Of a stretch of DNA of 64,000 nucleotides, positions 5,902 through 13,503 are shown piece by piece. Where the stretch lies: the IMG/VR virus record IMGVR_UViG_3300020536_000010, positions 1-64,000 of that record; one strand, written 5' to 3'. This DNA comes from a virus. Every line of letters begins with the position of its first letter. Positions within the stretch are counted from its first letter, which is position 1. Both the position numbers and the translations under genes were made by a program. The notes beneath the pieces were generated by a model that worked only from the letters and a program-made list of their open reading frames with translations, did not search any database and was not told the DNA's origin.

Positions 5902-6273
5902 TCTTGCTCTCCTGAAATTTTTGGTGCTAACCCTGCAAATGTTAAATGGCAGGTCGTTAGAGGCGATACCGCATCTCTAAGGGTAGATTTCTACGAAAAT
6001 GACGAAGAAACCCCATTTGATACCTCAGATTGGACATTTTCAGCAACCAGTTATGATTTTAGGGGAGATATTCTAGACGAGCTAGAAGTAGAAGGCTATG
6101 CAGGATATGTTATTATTACAGCCCCAGCCGAAATCACAGAGTTTTGGGGCAATGGGTATAGCTCAACAGTTGCAGAATTGGCATTTGATTTACAAGTAGA
6201 CATTGATGGAACCACCTGGACACCACTAATCGGAACAATAACAGTTCTTGGAGATGTTACGGGGACACTATAA
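5899..6273 (+). CDS. Virion beta-sandwich protein with RGDT motif (124 aa)
   Basis: Contains VVRGDTASLRV near residues 19-29 and a C-terminal GTITVLGDVT. The same frame of motifs occurs in the proteins at 7106 and, most clearly, 13501 (VVRGDTAAFRV, ILEDVT). This arrangement resembles the small N-terminal beta-sandwich domains of phage baseplate or fibre-anchoring proteins, but no firm family name is claimed. It opens the plus-strand fibre region with a leaderless promoter. Likely a tail-tip or fibre-adaptor component. Confidence 0.6.
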   Translation: MSCSPEIFGANPANVKWQVVRGDTASLRVDFYENDEETPFDTSDWTFSATSYDFRGDILDELEVEGYAGYVIITAPAEITEFWGNGYSSTVAELAFDLQVDIDGTTWTPLIGTITVLGDVTGTL

Positions 6274-6359
6274 TGCCAGTTATTAAGATTTCTAATAATG
6301 TACCACAAATTCCCCCAGTTATTAAAGTTGGTGGAAAGGTTTTTAAGACAACCAAGTAG
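6273..6359 (+). CDS. 28-aa basic peptide of unknown function
   Basis: The ATG overlaps the preceding stop (TAATG at 6271-6275), a tight coupling signal. The product begins MPVIKISNNV and is Lys/Val-rich without acidic residues. The stop (6357-6359) overlaps the AGGAGA ribosome-binding site of the collagen-like gene. It is compact enough to be real, but nothing indicates a role. Confidence 0.4.
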   Translation: MPVIKISNNVPQIPPVIKVGGKVFKTTK

Positions 6360-6367
6360 GAGATGGA

Positions 6368-7087
6368 ATGTCTATTAGCAAAAGCATGGATTTTCCATCA
6401 AGCAAAAAAACCAACTATGCCAAATTAGCACAACAGGTGCAGCAGCCAGAAAATGCTGTTTCTTATATTCCAGTTCCAGGTCCGCCAGGGCCAAAAGGCG
6501 ATCCAGGCTCAGCAGGTGTTCGTGGAGATAAAGGTGATCGTGGAGAAAAGGGTGATCGTGGAGAAAAGGGAGAACCAGGTAAAAATGGTAAAGATGGAAA
6601 AACCTACCTTCCAGTTTATGAGCAAGATGTTGGTTGGGCAAGATATACAAATTCTAAAGATTTAATGTTTAAGCTTGGGGCAGATGAAGGAGAAGATGGC
6701 TGGGTAACAGTATTTGTCGAAGCTTCAAAAACGAAAAATGAAGACTTTTTGCCAAGAGATACTGGAAGCCTTTATAATTCAGAAGCCAGAAAGATAATGC
6801 TTAAATCATTAAAGGTTGGATCTCAGGTAACTGTAGCCTACACCTTTTCAGTAGAAACATTTTCGAATAATACTGAGCTTTGGATTAGAACATATCTTCC
6901 AGCATCTGATAAGGCCATAAGCACCCTAGTTGGAACCCTAAAATATCAATTTGAATATGAAATGTCAATTGTTCAAAAATTTTATATAGAAAGCGAACAA
7001 AGTAGGTCTGGGGGAGCAATTCCACAAATTAGAACAGACCTTAATGCAATAGCAAAACTACACTCAATTGAGATTTCTGTAGCTTAG
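6368..7087 (+). CDS. Collagen-like tail fibre protein
   Basis: 239 residues. After a Gln-rich N-terminal segment, residues 38-79 form 14 uninterrupted Gly-X-Y triplets rich in GDR, GEK and GEP. A globular C-terminal domain follows (about 80-239). Collagen-like triplets form trimeric rods, and phage fibres often use them as shafts. Only the early triplets carry proline in X or Y. AGGAGA precedes the chosen ATG by 4-5 nt. The region encodes many prolyl-hydroxylase-like proteins, so hydroxylation of this shaft is an attractive but untested idea. Probably a receptor-binding or side fibre. Confidence 0.75.
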   Translation: MSISKSMDFPSSKKTNYAKLAQQVQQPENAVSYIPVPGPPGPKGDPGSAGVRGDKGDRGEKGDRGEKGEPGKNGKDGKTYLPVYEQDVGWARYTNSKDLMFKLGADEGEDGWVTVFVEASKTKNEDFLPRDTGSLYNSEARKIMLKSLKVGSQVTVAYTFSVETFSNNTELWIRTYLPASDKAISTLVGTLKYQFEYEMSIVQKFYIESEQSRSGGAIPQIRTDLNAIAKLHSIEISVA

Positions 7088-7090
7088 TCA

Positions 7091-7108
7091 TGCTATAATA
7101 GGCCTATG
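7091..7108 (+). promoter_or_regulatory. Leaderless-type promoter of the 7106 gene
   Basis: Extended -10 TGCTATAAT (7091-7099), 6 nt, ATG at 7106. Confidence 0.65.
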
Positions 7109-7465
7109 GCATTTCCAGGTACTTATAACATTAATTATTATCAGGGCGACCTGTATGAGTTTAATATTTACCCAAAAGACTCTACTGGGTCAACTTTCAA
7201 TTTAAGCGGATATTCAACTAAGTTTACTATTTCTACAACTCGTCCAGCAGGACCTACAACATATGAAGGCATAGCCACTATTTCAGATAATGCTGTTTTG
7301 TGTCAAATACCTGGCGGTATTGGAAAACAGCTAACACCTGGAACAACATATCAGTATGACGTTCAAATTAAAAAGCCAGTAGCAGGCGGTGCAGATAAGA
7401 TTTATACCCTTCTAAGTGGACAGATTACAGTAACAGCAGATGTTACAAGGATGGCTGGAGATTAA
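7106..7465 (+). CDS. Small virion beta-sandwich protein (119 aa)
   Basis: Same size and layout as the 5899 and 13501 proteins: an N-terminal strand with QGDLYEFNI in place of RGDT, a Ser/Thr/Gly-rich middle, and the closing LLSGQITVTADVT. The shared C-terminal GxITV--DVT points to one fold. It overlaps the next gene by 1 nt (TAATG), forming a two-gene unit. Probably a fibre-anchoring or tail-tip protein; the exact role is unknown. Confidence 0.55.
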   Translation: MAFPGTYNINYYQGDLYEFNIYPKDSTGSTFNLSGYSTKFTISTTRPAGPTTYEGIATISDNAVLCQIPGGIGKQLTPGTTYQYDVQIKKPVAGGADKIYTLLSGQITVTADVTRMAGD

Positions 7466-8058
7466 TGGCTGAGGTTCTTTTATCTTCAGATGATCTAACT
7501 GTTCTTGGTGGCCCAGCAGAAATTAGTCTAGATGTTGATTTTGGACCACAGGGAGAGCGTGGAAGTTTAATATTTTATGGTAGCCAAAAGCCAGACGCTT
7601 TTAGTTTTCCAACAGATCTAAAGGTATATGACATATACATTAACGTTAACCCAACAGATGATGAATATCAGTTTGTATATCAATACTTGCCAGAAGTTGG
7701 TGGTGCATTAAATTGGGCAAAAGTTCTTAGACTAAGTCCAACCATTTATAGCTATAACCAAACAGTAGCTTTTGATTCTAGCGGAACATCGTTAGACCCA
7801 ATAGAAATTCTATTATCTAATTTTGTTTCAGAAGATTTAATTGGCACATATTCCTCTGACGATTTCAATGTGCAAGTTAATATACTAAATGAAAATCCAG
7901 TAAGCATTGGAACAACAGTATTAGATATAACCCCTGGATCTATTCAGGCTCTACCAATTTCGATAAAAGCTATAGAGTATTCTTCTGGCTCTTGGCAACC
8001 ACTTACAGGCTCACAAACAGTACATATCTTGGTTACCCTAAAGAACAATATCTCTTAA
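7465..8058 (+). CDS. Virion/fibre protein of unknown function (197 aa)
   Basis: The N-terminal part has GPQGERGS and a YGSQKPD-like segment typical of fibre adaptor domains. The remainder is Ser/Thr/Asn-rich and beta-type, with no enzymatic motif. Translation is coupled to the preceding small beta-sandwich gene through TAATG. The single Gly-Pro-Gln-Gly-Glu-Arg-Gly stretch is too short to call collagen. A structural role is inferred from composition and neighbours. Confidence 0.55.
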   Translation: MAEVLLSSDDLTVLGGPAEISLDVDFGPQGERGSLIFYGSQKPDAFSFPTDLKVYDIYINVNPTDDEYQFVYQYLPEVGGALNWAKVLRLSPTIYSYNQTVAFDSSGTSLDPIEILLSNFVSEDLIGTYSSDDFNVQVNILNENPVSIGTTVLDITPGSIQALPISIKAIEYSSGSWQPLTGSQTVHILVTLKNNIS

Positions 8059-8065
8059 ATTCATG

Positions 8066-8092
8066 TGATATAATTTGAATTGGTGATAGTTT
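8066..8092 (+). promoter_or_regulatory. Extended -10 promoter with short leader
   Basis: TGATATAAT (8066-8074) followed by a leader carrying GGTGAT (8082-8087) ahead of the ATG at 8093. Confidence 0.6.
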
Positions 8093-8824
8093 ATGGCTTC
8101 TGAAAGTATTGGCTCAATATACCCAACGCAAATTCCTGGGTATGACGATGCTGCTGACATCAAGGCAGCCCTAAAACTATATCATTATGGATCTGTTACT
8201 GTTCCAACTGTAGATGAAATAGGAACTGATCCAGGAGAGATAGTAGCCAATTCTGTTGCAGGACACCTTAAGGCATTAGACACTAGAATAGATTTGGTAG
8301 AAGCTGTTGGCGTTGGATCTGATTACGCTACAACAGAACCAGTTTCACCAGCAGATGGTTTTATTTGGGTAGATGCAAATAGTACAGCACCAACACCAAC
8401 CTCACCAAATTGGCAATTAATTTCTTCAGGATCTATGCTAGGAGCATCAATCAGCGTATCTGGCATCGATGGACAAAAATTTTATATCTTATTAAATAAC
8501 TGGAGTCATAACAATACGATAGATGATGGATTAAGAATTAGGTTTAACTCTATCTCTACAGCATCTTATGTTTTATATCCAGACTCAACACCAGCAAACG
8601 GGTTTGACCTTGGAGAAGTCACGGACTCGTCTACTCAAGTAAACATTATTAGTGTAGATTTATCTGCAACTGCATCTTTGGTTAAACCAGTAGCAATAAC
8701 TGGAACTGGCGAGTCACATACTGGATACTTTATTAATTCTACAGCAATTACATCTGCACAAATATCGCTTGCCAACGGAGGAAGTTTTGACAGTGGAACA
8801 TATCAAGTTTGGAGCTACGAATAA
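8093..8824 (+). CDS. Tail fibre / structural protein (243 aa)
   Basis: The N-terminal third has a helix-like segment (HLKALDTRIDLVEA) that ends at VSPADGFIWVDANS, a motif close to PVSPDNGDMWFD in the 17050 protein. Such segments mark junctions between fibre shaft modules. The C-terminal half is Ser/Thr-rich beta structure ending GTYQVWSYE. It shares a TAATG junction with the next fibre gene. No enzymatic signature is seen. Confidence 0.55.
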   Translation: MASESIGSIYPTQIPGYDDAADIKAALKLYHYGSVTVPTVDEIGTDPGEIVANSVAGHLKALDTRIDLVEAVGVGSDYATTEPVSPADGFIWVDANSTAPTPTSPNWQLISSGSMLGASISVSGIDGQKFYILLNNWSHNNTIDDGLRIRFNSISTASYVLYPDSTPANGFDLGEVTDSSTQVNIISVDLSATASLVKPVAITGTGESHTGYFINSTAITSAQISLANGGSFDSGTYQVWSYE

Positions 8825-9471
8825 TGACAACTATTTCCTCTAACTCAAAAGTTGCCTATATCTACGATAGTGCAACAGACACTTGGTATCCAACAGCTGG
8901 TATAGCAAGCACATCTGCAAATTATTCTTGGACAGGAACTCACTCTTTTGGATCTACTACCACTTTTCAAAATTCTGTAACATTTGAAAATGTTCTTAAT
9001 GCTAAGGCTGGGGTTAATAATTTTCAGAATCCAGCAGCCAGAGATGCAGCAATAACATCACCAACTAATGGAGTTGTTGTTTTTGTTAGAGACGATGCCA
9101 ATGGAAATCAAATTAATCAGATACAGTATTACTTTAATGGATTCTGGATTAGCTATGGCGTAACTATTGATGAAAAAACAATATCCTATACGATTGCCCT
9201 TAATGATGTTAATAAACTTATTAAGGTAAATAGCTCTTCTAACCTAGAGGTTCTTATTCCCGTACACTCATCAGTTAATTTTCCAATTGGTTCAAGATTA
9301 GAAATTTATAGGGCTGGAACTGGAGAAGTTACTATTGCTGCAGTTAGTGGTTCTGGTGTAGTTGTAAGAAGCAAATTAAATAATAATAGGATATCAACTC
9401 AATATTCTGGTGCTATGATCACTAAGATTGGCACAGACGAGTGGCATTTGATTGGTGATTTGAAGGCATAG
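8824..9471 (+). CDS. Tail fibre protein with shared C-terminal module (215 aa)
   Basis: The ATG at 8824 overlaps the upstream stop. The last 90 residues (NFPIGSRLEIYR, then a Gly/Val-rich stretch, then DEWHLIGDL) match the end of the 665-aa fibre (NFPIGTSIDVLR, then NTWVAFGDL), so both carry one terminal domain that likely folds as a beta-sandwich at the fibre tip. The middle VVFVRDDANG and YYFNGFWISYG resembles display-type fibre segments. Probably a short receptor-binding or tip protein. Confidence 0.65.
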   Translation: MTTISSNSKVAYIYDSATDTWYPTAGIASTSANYSWTGTHSFGSTTTFQNSVTFENVLNAKAGVNNFQNPAARDAAITSPTNGVVVFVRDDANGNQINQIQYYFNGFWISYGVTIDEKTISYTIALNDVNKLIKVNSSSNLEVLIPVHSSVNFPIGSRLEIYRAGTGEVTIAAVSGSGVVVRSKLNNNRISTQYSGAMITKIGTDEWHLIGDLKA

Positions 9472-9480
9472 GAGGATGCA

Positions 9481-10668
9481 ATGGTAAATGCATTTGGTTA
9501 CTATGCATCTGCAAAGGGAATGGTTTTGGTTCCAAACCTTTCTGAACTTACATCGGCTGCAGCCATCTCCGAATTAGAGTCTGAAGGCTTAAACTATTCT
9601 CTGGGTGCTGATGTAGATACTACAAATGCAGCCTTAGATAACCTAGTTGCAGCACAAGATCCAGCTGCAAATACCCTGGTTGATTATGAAACTGTAGTTC
9701 AATTTAGTCTTTACAATCTTGTTTCAGTGCCACCGTTCTTCCCGCCATTCTTCCCATTTTTCCCATTCTTTCCAAGTTTCCCATCAACACCATCAGTTTC
9801 TGTTTCAGCAACAGCAATTAGCGATACACAAATTAACGTAAGTTGGTCATTTACAAACTTTACAGCACAATCTTTTCAAATAACAAGAACTGGTGCCCCA
9901 CCATCTCCAAATGTATATCCGCTTGTAAATTCAACCGATACGACCTTTACAAATCTAGGTCTTACATGTAATTCAACATACACATATGACATTATATTTT
10001 ATAGCGGTCTAGATGGAACAGGAACACAGCTAAGCGGATCTGCAACAGCAACAACCTCAGCTTGTGCAGCTATATTTGCAATTACTAGCACATCATCAGG
10101 CCCAACAAGTATTACATATTCATGGGCGAATCCTCCAGCAGGAACCACCTCTTATAGTGTATTCTATGCAACTGAGGATGTCCCTAGTACGCCAGTCAGT
10201 ACAACATCAACAACCTATACTTTTGAAAGTCTAACCCCAAACACTACTTATCAGGTTTATACACAAGCTAGAAATTCAGGTGGCACACTATTGGCAACGG
10301 CATCTGCTTCTGTTTCAACACAACCAGTTTCATCACCATTCTTCCCTCCTTTCTTCCCACCCAGCTTCCCATTCTTCCCACCATTCTTCCCACCGTCATT
10401 CCCGTCATTCCCAGACTTTCCACCCAGCTTCCCACCAGAATTTGGATCAACAACCTATTATGGATGTTGTGGAGATGCAACTTCAGTAACTGGCACATAT
10501 GCTAGCCTAAGTGCTGCAACAACTGCAATGGAACAATTCTGTGCTACTGAAACAATGACTCCTTTAGTTAGTGGACCTAGCACATCGCCAATTTCTTGTT
10601 TGTGTGGTGGTCTCCCAGAGCCATACCCAGGACAGTGTTTCTGTAGTGGAGGAGTATGGATATGCTAA
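9481..10668 (+). CDS. PASTA / fibronectin-III adhesin with Phe-Phe-Pro repeats
   Basis: Residues 16-79 fit a PASTA domain (VPNLSELTSAAAISELESEG, then AAQDPAANTLV), a fold known to bind peptidoglycan fragments or beta-lactams. Residues 84-101 and 285-320 are runs of FFP/FPP units. Between them lie two fibronectin-III-like domains (SWSFTNF at about 121 and SYSWANPPAGT at about 215). The last 75 residues hold about ten cysteines, including CLCGG and CFCSGG, and look like a disulfide-bonded tip. AGGAGG precedes the ATG. This is a likely cell-wall-binding virion adhesin; the FFP segments are highly unusual. Confidence 0.75.
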   Translation: MVNAFGYYASAKGMVLVPNLSELTSAAAISELESEGLNYSLGADVDTTNAALDNLVAAQDPAANTLVDYETVVQFSLYNLVSVPPFFPPFFPFFPFFPSFPSTPSVSVSATAISDTQINVSWSFTNFTAQSFQITRTGAPPSPNVYPLVNSTDTTFTNLGLTCNSTYTYDIIFYSGLDGTGTQLSGSATATTSACAAIFAITSTSSGPTSITYSWANPPAGTTSYSVFYATEDVPSTPVSTTSTTYTFESLTPNTTYQVYTQARNSGGTLLATASASVSTQPVSSPFFPPFFPPSFPFFPPFFPPSFPSFPDFPPSFPPEFGSTTYYGCCGDATSVTGTYASLSAATTAMEQFCATETMTPLVSGPSTSPISCLCGGLPEPYPGQCFCSGGVWIC

Positions 10669-10670
10669 AA

Positions 10671-10692
10671 TATAATAAAAAGGAAGACAATA
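10671..10692 (+). promoter_or_regulatory. Weak promoter and leader of the 10693 gene
   Basis: TATAAT (10671-10676) overlaps the end of the previous gene's flank, and AAGGA lies ahead of the ATG at 10693. The AT-rich context lowers certainty. Confidence 0.35.
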
Positions 10693-10908
10693 ATGACAGA
10701 CGCTGAAGCATTAATAAAAAGATTTGCATTTGTAGTGGATGGAGATGTTATAGGAGTTATCCATATTCCAAACACCGCTCCAAATTATGAAAGACTTTGG
10801 GCTGGACTAAGCTCTAACCCAATAGTTGTAGAATCAACTATTGATCCAGACATTAATTATGGCTGGTCCTATGACGGAGAAACTTTTACAGCACCAGAAA
10901 GTATCTAA
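10693..10908 (+). CDS. Small protein of unknown function (71 aa)
   Basis: An acidic 71-residue protein with FAFVVDGDVIGVIHIPN near the N-terminus and a closing NYGWSYDGETFTAPES. The form resembles small phage proteins that describe a virion-associated value-plus-sequence fold, but no family can be named. AAGGA precedes the ATG, and 1 nt separates its stop from the zinc-ribbon gene start, so both belong to one unit. Confidence 0.55.
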   Translation: MTDAEALIKRFAFVVDGDVIGVIHIPNTAPNYERLWAGLSSNPIVVESTIDPDINYGWSYDGETFTAPESI

Positions 10909-10909
10909 T

Positions 10910-11146
10910 ATGAGTAAGATATCTCCATGGCAACAATGGAAACAAAATTTAGGAGAAACTCGTCCTTGGGACCTTATAAATCCTCAAACTCAATGGGCAA
11001 CAGAAGAGGTCTCAACAAACAGGTTTGATATCTGTAAGTCTTGTCCAGAATTAATTAAGCCAACATCTCAATGTAAAAAATGCGGATGCTTTATGACTGC
11101 AAAAACAAAGCTAGCTTTGGCAACCTGTCCATTAGGTAAATGGTAA
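10910..11146 (+). CDS. Zinc-ribbon-like mini-protein (78 aa)
   Basis: The N-terminus SPWQQWK leads to C-x2-C (ICKSC), C-x2-CGCFM and CPLGKW. It is the paralogue of the 65-aa protein at 3531-3728 and, like it, is followed directly by an oxygenase gene beginning ELAPGIV. The start at 10910 follows the previous stop by one base. The six cysteines would form one compact zinc site. The conserved pairing suggests it acts with the oxygenase, perhaps as adaptor; that is inference. Confidence 0.75.
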   Translation: MSKISPWQQWKQNLGETRPWDLINPQTQWATEEVSTNRFDICKSCPELIKPTSQCKKCGCFMTAKTKLALATCPLGKW

Positions 11147-11742
11147 TGAATAAAAAAGAGCTTGCCCCTGGAATTGTTCTTTATAAAGATATTTTTAATG
11201 GATATCAAACTTTAATTTCAGATATAGAAAATGCTGTAGATTCAAAGATTACTAGTTGGAGCCAGGCATCAGTAGTAGAGAAAAATTTTGATGGCATTAA
11301 CACAGAATCAAGGGATACCCTTAGTCTTATAGTTCCACACCTTAATAATTTGTCACCAAATTTATCAATACCGCCAAACTCTTTTAACTATAATCTCAGT
11401 AAAATATTTTTTAAAGTTTTTGATCCATTTGAAAGAGATTACATGTTTATGTATAATGTTTGGGCACCAACACACGACCAATACAGTATATTAAAATATG
11501 GAGTTGGCCAAAAATTTATAAATCATATTGATGATTGCCAAGATTATCACCGTAGAATTTCTACTGTTTATTATGTTAATGACGATTATGTTGGCGGAGA
11601 GATTGAGTTTCCAAGATTTAACATATCATATAAACCAAAAGCAAATGAGCTATTAATATTCCCATCAACATATGTATATAATCATTCTGTGAACAGAGTA
11701 ATAGAGGGTACTCGCTATTCTATTGTTAGTTGGCTAAAGTAA
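11146..11742 (+). CDS. 2OG-Fe(II) oxygenase, LAPGIV type
   Basis: 198 residues beginning MNKKELAPGIV. Iron ligands H127-x-D129 (INHID) and H180 (YNHSV) and the 2OG-binding R190 (GTRYSIV) are all present, with YYVNDDYVGGEIEFP between. It is the intact relative of the dead domain fused to the methyltransferase at 2217-3530. The start at 11146 overlaps the zinc-ribbon stop (TAATG) and has AGGT at a good distance; an ATG 6 nt upstream is the alternative. The 3' end overlaps the convergent lysin gene by 17 bp. Substrate unknown. Confidence 0.88.
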   Translation: MNKKELAPGIVLYKDIFNGYQTLISDIENAVDSKITSWSQASVVEKNFDGINTESRDTLSLIVPHLNNLSPNLSIPPNSFNYNLSKIFFKVFDPFERDYMFMYNVWAPTHDQYSILKYGVGQKFINHIDDCQDYHRRISTVYYVNDDYVGGEIEFPRFNISYKPKANELLIFPSTYVYNHSVNRVIEGTRYSIVSWLK

Positions 11743-12262
11743 AGGTAGTCCAGGCAGACCAATCTTTGCCACCATTTGACATATGGTATGCAATCTTGGC
11801 ATTTGTCAGGGGATTAAATAAATCCTCATTTTTGCTTAATCCATATTTAACTCTACGATCTTTCCCCATAGAACCAGTCATATTGATTTGAAATAGTCCA
11901 TAGCAATTACTTGATCTATTTAATGCATATGGTCTATTGGTAGATTCTAGAAAAACTATTCTTTGTGCTATCTTAAGTCCCTTGCCAGAAAATCCAGCCT
12001 TTTGTAATATCTTCGTAATTTGAGGATCAGAAAATCTAAACTTTCTGCTTTCTGGATTTAGCCAAGGCCTAGGTGTTATGATTTTGATATTTACTCTATC
12101 AAATGCCTGCAATCTTTGTATAAAGTCCCAATTGCCAGTTTTAACAGTTTGCGTATAGATGACTGGCTTTTCTTCAGCCAAAGCCTGTGGCTGGCTAGAG
12201 CCAAGAAGGATAGCCCCTATTGACCCAAAAACTACTAATGATTTTTTAGTCAAGGGGGACAT
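11726..12262 (-). CDS. Lysozyme-like / lytic transglycosylase (SLT-type) endolysin
   Basis: 178 residues with a signal-peptide-like N-terminus (KK, hydrophobic 8-21, ALA-EE at 27-31). The catalytic domain shows E106 in FLESTNRPYA and YGLFQINMTG (121-130), the Glu and G-x-x-Q-I-N motifs of transglycosylase/lysozyme-fold enzymes that cut the glycan strand of peptidoglycan. The secretion signal suggests export by the host system. It overlaps the upstream NlpC/P60 gene by 17 nt, so the two lysins are co-translated from the promoter at 12936-12944. Its end overlaps the convergent oxygenase gene. Confidence 0.82.
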   Translation of the reverse strand: MSPLTKKSLVVFGSIGAILLGSSQPQALAEEKPVIYTQTVKTGNWDFIQRLQAFDRVNIKIITPRPWLNPESRKFRFSDPQITKILQKAGFSGKGLKIAQRIVFLESTNRPYALNRSSNCYGLFQINMTGSMGKDRRVKYGLSKNEDLFNPLTNAKIAYHMSNGGKDWSAWTTFTLAN

Positions 12263-12884
12263 CCAAAACCCTAACAAACCTTATTTCTGCATTATCAAAA
12301 GCTGGGCTGTCTAAAGATATGATTTCTGTTCTATCACCCTTATTGAAGCCAGCATGAATTACTTTATTGTTTCCAATGTAAATAGCAGAGTGGTTGAAGT
12401 TTTTATATCCTTTATTTCTAAATACCACGACATCTCCAGGCTTTGGATCTTTTACCTTTGGCTTCATCCATCCCTGCTTGCTTGCAGAATGTGGAACTTC
12501 TTTTCCCAGTCCTTCATAAAACCAAACAACAAGACCTGAGCAGTCCCATCCTCTGGGGGTAGAGCCACTAAAAACATACCAAGTTCTATTGGCATATTTT
12601 CTAATTTCTTTAATTCTTTTAGCAATGTGTCTTTTATTCTCAAATTGCTGTTGTTTAATTCTTTGTTCTTTTAGCTGTGCCGCTGCTCTTTCTGCAGCTA
12701 TTTTTTCAAGCATGGTTTTATTATTTCCATATTCAATCATGGCATCAATAAAAGAAGGGGCTGCTTCTTTCGAAAGGTTGGTTTGGGTATTTTTGTTAAT
12801 ATTGTAATAGTCAGAATAACCAACGGCAGAAGAGCATGCCACAAGAACTACTGTTAAAGTGCTTACTGTTGCAAGTTTTTTCAC
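12246..12884 (-). CDS. NlpC/P60 peptidoglycan peptidase with lipobox
   Basis: 212 residues from a GTG at 12884, chosen because AGGAGG lies 6 nt upstream; a longer frame would begin near the promoter. The N-terminus is a signal sequence with lipobox LVAC (14-17), so it may be a lipoprotein. A charged helical linker (about 58-95) precedes the NlpC/P60 domain with C115 (WDCSGLV), H165 (NHSAIYIG) and a third polar residue near H177. These enzymes cut peptide stems in peptidoglycan and are typical lysins or cell-wall entry enzymes in phages of Actinobacteria. It forms a two-gene lysis operon with the transglycosylase. Confidence 0.85.
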   Translation of the reverse strand: MKKLATVSTLTVVLVACSSAVGYSDYYNINKNTQTNLSKEAAPSFIDAMIEYGNNKTMLEKIAAERAAAQLKEQRIKQQQFENKRHIAKRIKEIRKYANRTWYVFSGSTPRGWDCSGLVVWFYEGLGKEVPHSASKQGWMKPKVKDPKPGDVVVFRNKGYKNFNHSAIYIGNNKVIHAGFNKGDRTEIISLDSPAFDNAEIRFVRVLDVPLD

Positions 12885-12908
12885 ACTGCACCTCCTATAA
12901 AGCACAAA

Positions 12909-12929
12909 AACACCTTTTTTAAGGGTGTT
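12909..12929 (-). terminator. Leader hairpin / attenuator-like terminator of the lysis operon
   Basis: On the minus strand AACACCCTT (12929-12921) pairs with AAGGTGTT (12916-12909) and is followed by more T residues. It lies just after the predicted start of the lysis transcript and before the AGGAGG of the NlpC gene, where early termination could limit lysin expression. On the plus strand it has no gene to terminate. Confidence 0.45.
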
Positions 12930-12935
12930 CAATAA

Positions 12936-12964
12936 ATTATACCACTTTTTGGTCATTTTGTCAT
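12936..12964 (-). promoter_or_regulatory. Minus-strand promoter of the lysis operon
   Basis: Extended -10 TGGTATAAT (12944-12936) with ATGACA 17 bp upstream as a near-consensus -35. It overlaps the divergent plus-strand promoter at 12964-12972. Confidence 0.65.
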
Positions 12965-12982
12965 GTTATAATTATTTTTATG
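12964..12982 (+). promoter_or_regulatory. Leaderless-type promoter of the 12980 gene
   Basis: Extended -10 TGTTATAAT (12964-12972), 7 nt, ATG at 12980. It is back to back with the lysis promoter. Confidence 0.65.
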
Positions 12983-13483
12983 GCAACTGATAAAACTACT
13001 AATTATGAGATACCGTTTCCAAAGTCAACTGATTTTGTTAATGTCCATGGAGATTTGGAAGATCTGGCAAATAAGATAGATACAATTCTTCCATCCGCAT
13101 CATATTCTCAGCTTGCAGTTTTGAATAACAGTGGGGCAACAGTAAATGCTGGAGACCCTGTATACGTGACTGGCTATACAACTAAAACTACGGTTGCCAG
13201 AGCCACCTCTTCAACAACGCAGGCTATTCTTGGTTTAGCAAAAACAAATATTCCAAATGGAGATAGTGGTATCATCGTGGTATCAGGCATTCTAGAAAAT
13301 ATTAATACATCTAGTTTTACTGCTGGAGATATTTTATATGCTGGTTCATCAGGCGGACTAACAACAACTCAGGATGTTGGTGGGGCAGTTGGTATTGTTG
13401 CATATGCAGCAGAAACAGGTCTTGTCATTGTAGAGGCAAAGGGTAATGGAACTTGGGGGGCACTAAAAGCTGGATTAGCTTAA
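12980..13483 (+). CDS. Structural protein with beta-repeat domain (167 aa)
   Basis: After a short N-terminal helix (GDLEDLANKIDTIL), residues about 40-155 are Gly/Thr/Val-rich beta strands (NAGDPVYVTGYTTKT, then TAGDILYAGSSGGLT), the DUF-like pattern seen in phage decoration and fibre proteins where a repeated value is described along a shaft. No catalytic motif is present. It starts a new plus-strand unit after the lysis operon. Likely a fibre shaft or decoration component. Confidence 0.55.
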   Translation: MATDKTTNYEIPFPKSTDFVNVHGDLEDLANKIDTILPSASYSQLAVLNNSGATVNAGDPVYVTGYTTKTTVARATSSTTQAILGLAKTNIPNGDSGIIVVSGILENINTSSFTAGDILYAGSSGGLTTTQDVGGAVGIVAYAAETGLVIVEAKGNGTWGALKAGLA

Positions 13484-13485
13484 TG

Positions 13486-13503
13486 TGATATAATACGACT
13501 ATG
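13486..13503 (+). promoter_or_regulatory. Leaderless-type promoter of the 13501 gene
   Basis: Extended -10 TGATATAAT (13486-13494), 6 nt, ATG at 13501. Confidence 0.65.
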
